This document shows, in pieces, positions 43,430 through 54,200 of a stretch of DNA of 64,000 nucleotides. This DNA is from Larimichthys crocea. Its lineage: Eukaryota > Chordata > Actinopteri > Sciaenidae. The notes under the pieces are model-generated. The model saw nothing but the letters and a program-made list of their open reading frames with translations. It was not told where the DNA came from and searched no databases. Every line of letters begins with the position of its first letter. The stretch's first letter is position 1. Where the stretch lies: positions 20,765,973-20,829,972 of the forward strand of contig NC_040028.1 in NCBI RefSeq assembly GCF_000972845.2. Direction: 5' to 3'. A program made the position numbers and the translations under genes.

Positions 43430-46400
43430 CTGCTGTGACCTGGATCCGTCTCCATCTCAATCTCTGTCAGGACGTAAAAAGTCCAAGTTCAAGTCTCTGA
43501 AAACTCGTCTCTTCGGGAGGAGTAAGAGAGCAGGTGGAGAGGAAGACGCCAAACTCAGTCAGTCAGCCAGTGACATCACAGCAGAGAAGGACCTCGGATC
43601 AGAGGAAGACTTGGCGTGAGTGTCTTTTAAAGTTGTGAATGTTTGCTTTACAGCTCTGTTTCTGTTCTGACTTCGAGTCTTTGCGTTCTGTTTTTTCCCC
43701 ACAGATGCTCCCAGGGGATGATGGGATCACGGGCATTGTCCCATGACAGCATTTTTCTGGCTGATCAGGTCCTGACAGACGCTGATCCAGCCAGAGTCTT
43801 ATCCCAGGAGAATGTGCACAGCAAGATTAAAGCTCTGCAGGTACAGCCTCTTTTATTCTACGTGTTTTGTTAGGCCTTTTGTAAAAGTAGTTCTTTTCAC
43901 AACAAAACACTTGTGCTGTGGTTTTACAGACGAAGCTTCAGCTGCAGAAGTTGCATTTCGGGCCACCGCCTATGGTTCTGCCCACCAAACGACCAGAGGA
44001 TGAAAGCCACTCCGAGGACGACGGACTTCCCCGTAGCCCCACTGAGGTCTCCAGAGGTGACGTCACAACCCAGGGAACCCTCACCAAGGTGATTTATTAA
44101 CCTGCTCACATGATACACGGTCACACATCTGCCTGTTTGATCGGTTTGGGTTCAGTTTACGAGTACTTCCAAATACCAACGTCACCTGGAGCCCTTTTAG
44201 ATCAGCAGGGACAGGAAGTGAGGAGGAGGTAGCATCCTCACACACATCTTGCCTATGAATGCTTAGAACGAACTTATTGATATTTTGCAAATCCAAATTT
44301 CTTGGGGGTTCAAGATGCAGCACTCAGCCCCAACCAAACTCATTTACTCCATTTTTTTTACTTAAAAAGCAGGTCACAAATATATGTAATATGTAACAGT
44401 TACGTAGTAGGGGCGGTCGGTAGCGTAGTGGGTTGAACGGCCGCCCCGTGTGTGGAGGCTATAGTCCTCGCTGCAGCTGGTTGAAATCCCGCATTGGACG
44501 GCTAATTTACTGCCTCTCTCTGCTTCCTGTCTATCTTCAGCTGTCCTATTATTAAAGGCATAAAAAGGCCAAAAACAAACAAACAAACAAAAAAAACAGT
44601 TACGTAATAAACATTGCATTTGTTGGGGACTATGGGGTGGCTGTGGCTCAGGACGTGGAGCGGGTCGTACACGAGTTAGATGGATACTTTATTGCTCCCC
44701 AGGGAAATTCAAGCATCCAGTATCAGCATGAGACACAGTAAACATACAGTAGGCATGCATTAAGATCGACCTATACTTAAACGTGTTCTGCATTTAAATT
44801 AAACCCGTGCAAAGAAGTTAAATATGTGCGTAGTACATGTGTACAAGAAATGAAGCCTGTGCTAAGATTTTTACAAATATAAAACATACATATATACATA
44901 AGAAACAGACATACAGAGAGATAAAAATGATATAAAGCTAACTGAGGCTGTAGACACTGAGTGAAGATCACAGCATTAGCAGAGGTCGTGCAAATTAGTC
45001 CAAAGTGACAATAACAGTGTGCAGCAGTCAGTGCAACAGAGAATCAGACGATCGGCGGTACGATCCCCTCCGGTCTGCATGTCGGAGTGTCCTTGGGTAA
45101 GATACTGAACCTCAAGGCTGCGCCATCGGTGTGTTAAACTGAAAAACAGTTGGCACCTTGCATGGCAGCTAATGCCATCGGTGTATGAAAGTGTGTGAAT
45201 GGGTGGATGAGATATGTAGTGTAAAAGTGGTCAGAAGACTAGAAAGGTGCTATATAAGTGCAATCCATGTGCACCCATGTTAAAGGAAATGAATGTTTGA
45301 ACGATGAGTTCATGTTCAGGTTATCCTGTAAAGTCAGGAGATGGTCCTTGTTTTTTTATGACTGTCATTTCTTTTCAGACCCGTCCACTCTCACCTGTCC
45401 CCAAACCTGCACCTACCAAACCTCTGCCCCTGATTCCCTCCCATCCTTCGCCTCCTTCTCTCTCCTCCAATTCTTCTGTTGTTGAGCTCCCGCTGGACTT
45501 CAGCTCTCCAGCTCAGTTCACCCCCTGCCTGGACACCTCTGCTGCACGCCACCGGATGTCTGTCAAGCCGAAAAACCAGAGAGCCAGCACCAAGAGGAGA
45601 CTCGCTACAGTGAGCGGTCGTACTTATTTTTCACCTTATATGTTGTTGTGTATTGTTTGTTTACTTTATTTCTATCTTTTTGTTCACAGACCGACTCTAA
45701 GTCTCTCTCAGATGTCCTGAACAACATCGACCACAATGAGTCTGTGAAAGTAGAAGAGCAGCAGCGTATTACTCAAGAGGAGGTGGCATTAGAAACAGAA
45801 CAAGTAGAGGCCGCCGCTCCTATTACATCCCAGCACCTTCCTTCAAAATCCCCAGATGTGGAACCAATCACTCCAGAGGCAGCATCCAAATCATCCAGCC
45901 TAACTTTTCCCCAACAGGACCAGGCTCTTCCTGGGAGAGTGTCCTCTGTACTTAGAGTTAAGCCCCACAGAGCGGCTGATGTATTGTCCAGTGAGCGGCC
46001 ACACTCGTCTTATATACCATCAGAACTGCAGGACAAACGAGAGGAGGGGTTTGAGATACAAGTAATGTCCCATGACAAGAGAAAAACTGCTGCTGTGATG
46101 ACTGAAGTTTCCTCTGCCTTTGGCTCAGGGGTTCATCAGCAGGTTCAAGTGGAGACGGAAAACACAAGAGGAATAAGAAGACCCACCCCGGGATCTGGAT
46201 CCTTCTATTCCCCCATCACCACTGCCAAAAACCAAGATGGAGAAAGACCCCGATCGGGCAGTTTTGTGGGAGTGCTCGAACAGACTGAAGCCAGGCACAA
46301 ACTGGAGGATAAACCCTTTGCAAGCTTCAGGGAAAAGCCAGAGCCAAGAGGGCCCTCTGTCGCTGTGGGAAGACTTAGACAAGATGGAGCTCCAGCCAAA

Positions 46401-48918
46401 AGTTCAGGTCTTCCATGGGACAGGAAGGACAGCCTCACAAAGGTGGAATCAGTGACGCCGTCTAAAAATATAACCACAGATACAGGCGCTGTCAAGGAGG
46501 TGGGGAGCAGCCACGAGGTGGAAGAGGCGGCAGAAGCGCAGGAGGTCGAGGAGGACGAAGGGAAGAGGGCGTTTGGTATTAAACTGCGCTCCACGTCTCA
46601 ATCGATGAAATTTCGTCCCGACGTCTCCTCTAACCTTAACTCAAAGCCCCCGGCGAGTGAGGAGCCATGTGACAAACAGAAAAGACAGGAAACAAATGAT
46701 AGTGCCAGCTTCACGTGTAAAAAACTGTCAACAAACATCTTTGGTACAACGTCCACCTCTGGAGACCTGCGACAGTCAGGTGAGTCAAATCATCTTACAT
46801 GCTGTGTTACTTGAGTTTGCTAAAGGGTTAAACATTGCACAGATGATAAGATTTCTACTGATTACATCGGAACTTTGGACTTAAACAGAGCTGCAAAGAT
46901 TGTCTAACTGAACTGTCTCACTCCTTAGATCCAGCCCCATCTAGCTTCTCCCTTCCAGTCAAGCATAACCCGCCATCGATTTGTCTTCCTCCCGTCATGC
47001 CAGCAGAACCCCAAACAACCTCCACGAACCCTAAAGAAGTTGAAGCTTCCCTCACAGCGCCTCAGGAGCCCACACCTGCCGCACAATCGACCCCACCTGA
47101 GGTGTCCTGGATGAGCTTGGCGATGGAAAAGACCAGAAGCCTCCAACAGCTTCTTGCTAGAAGATTACCCAGAGATTTTACAGGCGTGCAGACAGTGACT
47201 CGACCTCAAGCGCAAGCGCAGACGACAAATCAAGCGGAGACGGTGACTGTAAAAAGTACAACACCAGTAGAGACTGCAAATCAAGCATCCATTGATGTAG
47301 TCAAAGCAGAAACAGTGCAAAGTAGAAGTCCAGCACAGACTGTCAAACCGTCGCTTATAGCAATGCAACAGAAGTCAACGGCATCTCCTGTTCAGTCAAA
47401 CACCTCTAGAGAACCACAGACATCAAAACAAACCAATGAACTCCAGTCACATCCAAATACACCTCAGTCCGCCTCACAGTCTGCGTCCATGCAGACTAAC
47501 CGATGGACAACCCAGCCTCCCTTGCAGTCTTCTGTACAAACAGAGGCCTCGCCTCAGTTTGCACAAGGGAGTGTCCCACAATCTCTTGCACAATCTTATC
47601 TTTCCTCGGGCCAGCAGCAACCACCCTGGAGCAATCGAGGTGTTCCCCCCGCCACCCAGCTCAAGCCCACAACTTCAGTTTCCACCACATCATCAGCTCG
47701 AGCTCCTCCTCCAGTTTATGCCTTGGCAAAAGGGGAAAGGGAACCGAGCGTAGTGCAGGAAAAGGACGGTGGATCTCTGTCAGGAAGAGGGGCCGTTTGG
47801 GCCGGGTCAGTAAGCGGGAAGGCTGCTTTTTTGGAGAAAAGGGCAGAGTGGACCACTCCACCTGGAAACAAGGGGGTTTGTGGTACTTTTTAGTAACTGT
47901 CTTTCATACCGTGTTTGACTGTAAATCTGTTACCGCCTCAGGCTGCTGATATTCTGGATCTTATCGTCAACAAATCCAATGAAAATTAATAACCCAAGAG
48001 TGTATAGTCAGTTTCTCAACACCCTGTCCGAGGCACTCTGTTTCTTATAAACATTGGTTCACTGACAGGGCTGAAAAATTCCAGGAATTTTCTAAGTTGG
48101 AAACATTTCATGGGAATAAACCAGGAATTTACTAAATTGAAGGCTGGCTCTTTAACAGGGAACTTAACTATATTTCTGATTTGGAATATTTCCAAAAATC
48201 CTCAGTTTAACTTCCCATGGAAAATATTCCAGAAAGTTAACAGAAATTTCCCAGACACTTTCCACCCCTTTGCAACCCTAATCCCTGATATTCATGTTTT
48301 AAAAAAGGCTCAGTCATTTCTTAAAAGAGCTGGGAACTATATGTTACGTATACGGGGGGTCTATGGTGCAAAGACTACGTCAGGCTCGATTCCATGTTGG
48401 TTTGGGTCTTTTCATTGGATTTGTTTACAATTAATGAAATATGAAAATAATTAGACTTGTTCTTTAGTTAACTTAGTGTTTTTTAGACTGAGCCGATGAT
48501 CTAACTCACAGTTTTCCTCAGGTAGAGGTGAAGAAAGCTCGAACAGAAGCCCAGACATCAGGTGAATCCGCCGCCACAGCCAAAACCACGCCTCTAAGCA
48601 AAGACACACAACCAGAAGGAAGACCAGGGCTGAAACCAGCAGGTGTGTTGACACTCATTCAGTCAGACAGTCAGTATCTCCGCGTACAGAAACATGACGC
48701 ACTGTTTTTTTCTTTCAGAGTCAAGCCCCACCAAGATTCCAGACAGGCCCCGTGAGGACAAATGGCTGCTGAAAAATACGCCATCGTCTTCATTGCCCTC
48801 GTCGTCGTCGCCCACGATGCCGTCAGCTTTGCAGTCCATGTCCGACAGCAGCCAGCCGTCCTGGATGGAACTGGCAAAAAGAAAATCAAGGGCCTGGAAT
48901 GATAAGGCCATGGACTGA
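43129..48918 (+). CDS. cracdl: CRACD-like protein (KIAA1211L family)
   Basis: Coding exons are 43129-43177, 43471-43615, 43705-43840, 43930-44088, 45379-45609, 45690-46779, 46929-47875, 48522-48642 and 48719-48918, in phase, giving about 1025 residues. The N-terminal half matches the KIAA1211/KIAA1211L family (DUF4592): GRKKSKFKSLKTRLFGR, MGSRALSHDSIFLADQ, RVLSQENVHSKIKALQ, FGPPPMVLPTKRPED and EDDGLPRSPTEVS. The C terminus ends QPSWMELAKRKSRAWNDKAM. The two large exons encode a low-complexity, Ser/Pro/Gln-rich middle, with a WMSLAMEKTRSLQQL segment that echoes the C-terminal motif. The relative CRACD inhibits capping protein and promotes actin polymerisation; the role of CRACDL is less known. 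Neighbourhood with MITD1 and MGAT4A favours CRACDL over CRACD. The end of the seventh coding exon (donor GTTTGT) is the least certain junction. Confidence 0.88.
43383..43427. repeat. (GT)n microsatellite in CRACDL intron
   Basis: About 22 GT units ending 43 bp before the acceptor of the second coding exon. Confidence 0.95.
44408..44600 (+). mobile_element. tRNA-derived SINE in CRACDL intron
   Basis: A likely A box (TAGCGTAGTGGGT) is followed by a B box-like GGTTGAAATCCCGC, then a body and an A-rich (AAAC)n tail at about 44575-44595. This is the arrangement of tRNA-derived SINEs with RNA polymerase III promoters. Confidence 0.6.
44632..45260 (+). mobile_element. SINE split by a nested insertion
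   Basis: The left part GTGGCTGTGGCTCAGGACGTG...GCGGGTCGTACAC (44632-44675) and the right part CAGACGATCGGCGGTACGATCCCC through TGGGTAAGATACTGAACCTC and GTGTGAATGGGTGGA (about 45040-45210) are consecutive pieces of one common teleost SINE (A box left, B box right). Between them, about 44680-45035, lies a different element starting near GATACTTTATTGCTCCCCAG. Confidence 0.7.
47942..47989 (+). CDS. possible alternative last exon of CRACDL
   Basis: A good acceptor (TTACCGCCTCAG) is followed by an open segment AADILDLIVNKSNEN and a stop, in the phase that exon 46929-47875 needs. Splicing to it would give a protein that lacks the QPSWMELAKRKS end. Reading 47875 onward without splicing instead stops at 47893. 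This is an inference from splice signals only. Confidence 0.3.
   Translation, partial: AADILDLIVNKSNEN
48065..48290. repeat. GGGAATT-type dispersed repeat in CRACDL intron
   Basis: Related to 3120-3205 and 50480-50580. It contains CATGGGAATAAACCAGGAATT, a palindrome-like TTCCCATGGAAAATATTCC core and a CCTTTGCAACCCTAATCC end. Confidence 0.65.
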
Positions 48919-49130
48919 AAGGGAAAACACACATATTGTTGTGTCTGTGAGAAAAGTGTTTGTATACTGAATTTTATTTAATTGTAAAGTGTTAATGTTA
49001 TACTGAGAGGCAGACAGAGAGAATATATAATATATATATTGATGAGTTCATTCTCCAACACAAGCACTTCAAGATAAAAAAGTATTTCTGTATCATGTTT
49101 TTGTGATTCAGCGTGTCACTGCTGTTAAAT

Positions 49131-49136
49131 AATAAA
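49131..49136 (+). terminator. CRACDL poly(A) signal (AATAAA)
   Basis: AATAAA 213 bp downstream of the CRACDL stop codon. Confidence 0.65.
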
Positions 49137-49224
49137 ATTTCTAACGTTACATTTTTCTGTCATTTGTACGGAGCCTTAAAGTAAGATGGCAATGATCGAC
49201 TTTTAACTGGAGTTCGCATGCTCT

Positions 49225-49420
49225 GTCCATGTCTGCGTGGCTTCTCCCACAGGCCGAAGACATGCAGGTTTATTGGTGACTCTGCATTGTTGGAGTTATT
49301 CATTGTTAATGTGAGCGTGAATGCTTGTTTGTCTCTCCTGGAGGATCCCGAGGTGTTCCCAGGCTAGATCGGCGACGTCAAAGAGGGCCAGATTTGACAG
49401 ATGTGAAGATGTGAAGAAAC
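49225..49420. repeat. dispersed fish repeat (GCCGAAGACATGCAGG type)
   Basis: The motifs CCACAGGCCGAAGACATGC, TTGGTGACTCTGCATTG and GGATCCCGAGGTGTTCCC are hallmarks of widespread fish interspersed repeats; here they appear joined in one degraded copy. Confidence 0.6.
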
Positions 49421-49923
49421 CAAGTCACATCTGGAGTCAGATAACACAGAATAAGCTGTATGGAACACGTTAAAACTTGCATGAATTTGATACAAATCTT
49501 CACCTCATGTTCACTGAAAGCAGAAAGTAATATTTTGGGTCACATCTACAGGTACAGCAGCAGTTTACGCCCTCAGAGGTTCACTTTTAGAGCGTTCGAA
49601 CGCCAAAGCCAAGCCAAATCCTCCAGCCACACAGAATCTGACAATCCTAGCAGGCCATAAATAATATATTAGAAACATGAAGCTTTGGGCTACATGAAAT
49701 CTGACCGCTGGCCGTGATTGGACCCCCCTGTCTGGGCTATGTAGACCCTCCAGCAGGTTCTGGGTCTGCCTGAAGGCTGCAAACCTTCATTTGTGCCAAG
49801 TTCTGAATGAATCTGGACCTTTGAACCGAGTCAGTCAGGGTGGAGATCAGGAGTTTCGTCGGTAGGTGTCGCTGCAGAATCTCCTCGTGTTAGGAAAACA
49901 GACACACGTGAGGTTGTAAACAA

Positions 49924-49925
<2 letters not shown>

Positions 49926-49965
<40 letters not shown>
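49926..49965. repeat. (GT)n microsatellite next to the CREG2 start
   Basis: Twenty GT units end 21 bp upstream of the CREG2 ATG, so the tract lies in the 5' UTR or core promoter. Confidence 0.95.
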
Positions 49966-49967
<2 letters not shown>

Positions 49968-49986
49968 ATTGTCCCCGCTCGGTGAC

Positions 49987-51228
49987 ATGACGGCCCGTTA
50001 CTTCCCCCTGGCCCTGTTCGCCTCCGTCCTGTGTCTGTGTCGGAGCTACACCCTCAGGAGCTCCGTGTCCTGGGTCGTCTCCTCCAGCGATGTGGTGGAG
50101 GACGCCGACCTGTCGGAGGAGGTCGCCCCGGCGCTGCTGGTGGACGGCGCGGGGCTGTGGAAGCAGGCGTACCCGTCCTCCAACGTCCTCGGAGACAGCG
50201 AGGAGAGACCCGGAGGAGAGCTGGTGAAGCCGGAGGACGACAATGTGGCGCAGCTGTCCTCTCGGCTGTTTTCATATCGGCTGGAGAAGGTGAAGACCTC
50301 CACCAGCAGCAGCACCTCCAGCAGCGGTCCTCCACCTCACCAGGAGACCGCAAGGACGGCCAGATACATCGCTCACTACAGTGACTGGGGCCACCTGGCC
50401 ACCATCTCCACTCAAGACAAGGTAACACACCTTTAATATGAAGGAGACTGAAACCACAGAGACCAGCTGCAGGATGGAGAGGTTAGGGCTGCAAAATTCC
50501 GGGAAACTTTCCATGGGAATTAACGGGAATGCTGCAAAATTGAAGGTCGGCCCTTTAACAGTGAATTTAAATAGGGATGGGTAAAACATATTTTAGCATC
50601 ATCTTGACTAAAACAAGCAGATGAATATCTGCTGCCTGCAGGGCATAAACCCAATAATAATAAAATATCCGGACTGATATTGTAATAACATTTTTACCTT
50701 ACAAACTGATGATGTAATACTCGACAGGTAATGTAATATATATGTTTATTTTATGTTTGGAGAATCTAAGAGTGTTACATACGCATACATGCATGGCTTT
50801 TTTTCCTCACTCGGTTTGATGCATTAAATCAGTTTATAACTTATTTACATCTCACATCACTTCACATGTTGGTAACTTATTTAGCATCTCATCATCAATC
50901 TACAAATCTGCAATTTATTCACAACATACACCATCAGTTCACATATTAACAATACTTATTTACATCCCATCAATTTACACTATATTATTTGCATGACTTA
51001 TTTACATCTCACACCATAAATCTAATAATCAATCAAATCAACTGTTTGCTAAACTAAACCAAATATCAGCAGTCTCCAGTCATTACAATTAATTCATCAT
51101 TAACTTCTCTCCTGCACGCTGCATGGTCAGCTGACCTCTGAACAGTTAGATAACTGAACCATTTCATAACTGACATTTAGTTTCTGTGAGTTAACAATGA
51201 GCTGGACATTTTGTTGTGGCAGTACTCA

Positions 51229-51265
<37 letters not shown>

Positions 51266-54200
51266 AAAACATAGACCGGAGTTTCATTGATTCAGGTTTT
51301 ATATCAATAAACAAGCTGAACAGATTCAATAATGAAACTCTGACACAGCGCTCTGGAAACAGACTGACAGAGGCAGATGAGTTATAAAGTCTGATTGCAG
51401 TTATGCAAAAAGCAAAAATTATGCAATTAGTCTTTGTTTAGTTTTTAATTAGTCTGCTCAGTAGGAAGCTTCATTGATACGACCACTGAAGCTGATCCTA
51501 CTGGAACACGTGAGTGACCCTGAAGTGAAATCTAATGCTGACATTTCAGAAGAGGAACGTCTGCAGATTGTCAGCAGCATTAATGAAGCAGTGAGGGAAA
51601 TTGCTCACTACATTTGGAGCAACAGAGAAGAGTTTGGACTGAATAACGATGGCACACCAAGACCAGAGGCCCAGTCCAACAGGTCAAACTGCTGGAACGT
51701 CGTGGCAAACAAGATTAAAACCGACTGAACTGAACTGCAGGAAGGCATCACTGGATGTCCTGATTCCAGCAGCAGACAAAGTGGTGCAGGACATGATCCC
51801 AGAAAACCCTGACGAGTGTACCTACGAAACCATGGCCACCTGCATCAACAACGGCCAACATGAAGTGCATTCCCAGCAGCTGGGGCACATCATATCTGAG
51901 AACCTTCAACGTGACCTCGGAGCCACGAAGGTAAATCATGTCACGATACTAAATGAGGTAGACAAGTTTATGAAGATGATGCGGAAGTGGCTCAACCAGC
52001 AGAGACAGAAACTGACCAAGAAGAACAACAGCGTGGACGGTAGTCTGAAGAAGATTCGGGGAACGCCGGATCTGCCAGAGCTCCCAGAGGACATCATGAC
52101 ACCTGTGGAATCAGCAGCACCTTCCACCCCTGCTGAGTCTACCACACCTGTAGTGTCAACACCACGGTTCACACCTGAGCTAAGACCGCCGTCCAAAAAC
52201 AATCCATCGCTGATGAAGACGATGATGACTACTCACCCAAGTTTGAGTCTGTAACACCCAGAGGCACTGATAAGCCAGCTCTCAGTGACAGCACCCAACC
52301 AACTAAACCATCTGCAAATATGTACTATGTGCTATGTGGTGATGGAGGTGGTACACCAGTGCCTGAAGAACACACAGATTTCAGTGTCTAATGATGAAAT
52401 GAACAGGATCATTTCAACTCTGACAGACATGCTGTGCACAGGTGCTGTGGACTTCCAGCCAACAGGACACGAGATAAAGATGACAGCCAAGGCCGTGCAC
52501 AAGGATCTCTGTGCAATCATGGGCGGCAAAGGCGTGGTGGAGCTTGGCAGCCCATGCAGCATATGTGACTAAAAACAGCTGCAAGTCCGCCTTCGTGTTC
52601 AACACGTTGGCTCTTGCAACTGTAAGGTCACTGTGTTGGCGTGGTTTTCTCCAAGTGCTTCGTTTTCTCCACTTAAAAAAAAAACATCAGAGTAACATCT
52701 TCCCAGCGATGAGTTCAGGGTTCAGTTCTGGACCTTGACCTTGTTTGATCGTTAAAATCAATATTAAATTGAATATGGACAGCAAGAAATGACAGCATAA
52801 TAAATAACTGGGTCGTTCATTCCACTGCAACACACAGAAAACACTGCTGTGACTTTCTGTCTTCATCAAAGTGCCAATAAAGGAGGGCATTCATATTTTA
52901 TTTCCACAGCAGATGATTTGAAAGGAGACGATCAATAATGGCACACAGTGAAAACATGTAGGCTGCAGTCTAACATGCAGTCGTATATACTCCTCCTGCC
53001 TGGTCTTGGTGAATGAATGTCAAAGTGAAATAAGTCCAGCAGAGACAAACAGACATATATTCACCAACAGATAACTTGTTGTTTTAGGAGCCACATTGGA
53101 GACTTTCTTCTGGGCTTCACACATTGTGAGGAGGACCTTCAGACATTTAATGACTGTATGAATATCACTCATCCTACTTTGTATTTGACTGAGCTGTGTT
53201 CAGCCTGGACATGACGCAGGTCTCCTGGTCCTACAGGTCCACACAGGGGCCTGAGTGCTCAGCACTGTGGCCCCTGTGGCAGCTCTAAGCTCAGGGTTCA
53301 GTTCCAGGCGTGGACCCCGTGTTGCTGTGTCGGCCTGTGTTTACTCCCACTGTGTTGGTTTTCTCCTCTCAGTTTTGAAACAACAGAAAATAGAAATGAA
53401 TTGATTCAGTGTGTTGTCAATAATCAGGAGCAGTGACACAATCCACAGCAAACACAACAACAGTAGTTACAGAGTACGACCAGCAGGTGTCGCACTGTCA
53501 GAGAGAGAAATGTGGATATGTTGGCAGCTCCTCAACAAACAAACAAACAAACAGATCAGATAATTAATGCAATTAAAGTTATTTGAACTGCATCATTATA
53601 ATAATGCTCTTATTCGTGTTATGTGTGTTAATAAACTTTAGAGGCTAGGAGCGTTTGAAGTGAGTTCAATTAGCACACACATGTCAACTGCTTTTGCTCG
53701 TGACACTGTTGGGCGAATTCTTCAAAATCCAAGGTTTGGTTTAAGTTCAGTCAGACCATCATTTGTTTTTCTGAGTCAGATATCTTTGACTAAAAGAAGT
53801 AGAGCACAGCAGGTGTAGATCTACACAGTTACAGATGGATTAGATAACCCGGCCTCCACTAAACCCAGCTGAGATGGTTTGATTGGTTTGAGTCGGACAA
53901 AGTTTGAAAAGCTTGAGGGGAAATGATGAACCTTTTACATACCCTTTTATTTATTTATTTAGTAATTCTGTTTGGTCATTGTATTTTAGTAAGATTCACA
54001 CCTGTTTAGACTCTTTTGATTTTGCATCATCACTGATTTTCTTTGGTAATATCCTACTTTGTTGCACAGATCAAAGGTCTCCCCTTTGGGAACATCTTCT
54101 CGGTGAGTGATGGACCGCTGGACAACAGCACCGGAGTCATCTATTTTTACGTGACTCCGATGGACAACACTGTGTCAGACCTGACAAATAACCCGTATGC

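Noticed and set aside
44408..44500. A tRNA gene
   Set aside because: A-box- and B-box-like segments are present, but no complete cloverleaf with a paired acceptor stem was found. The A-rich tail and the body indicate a SINE.
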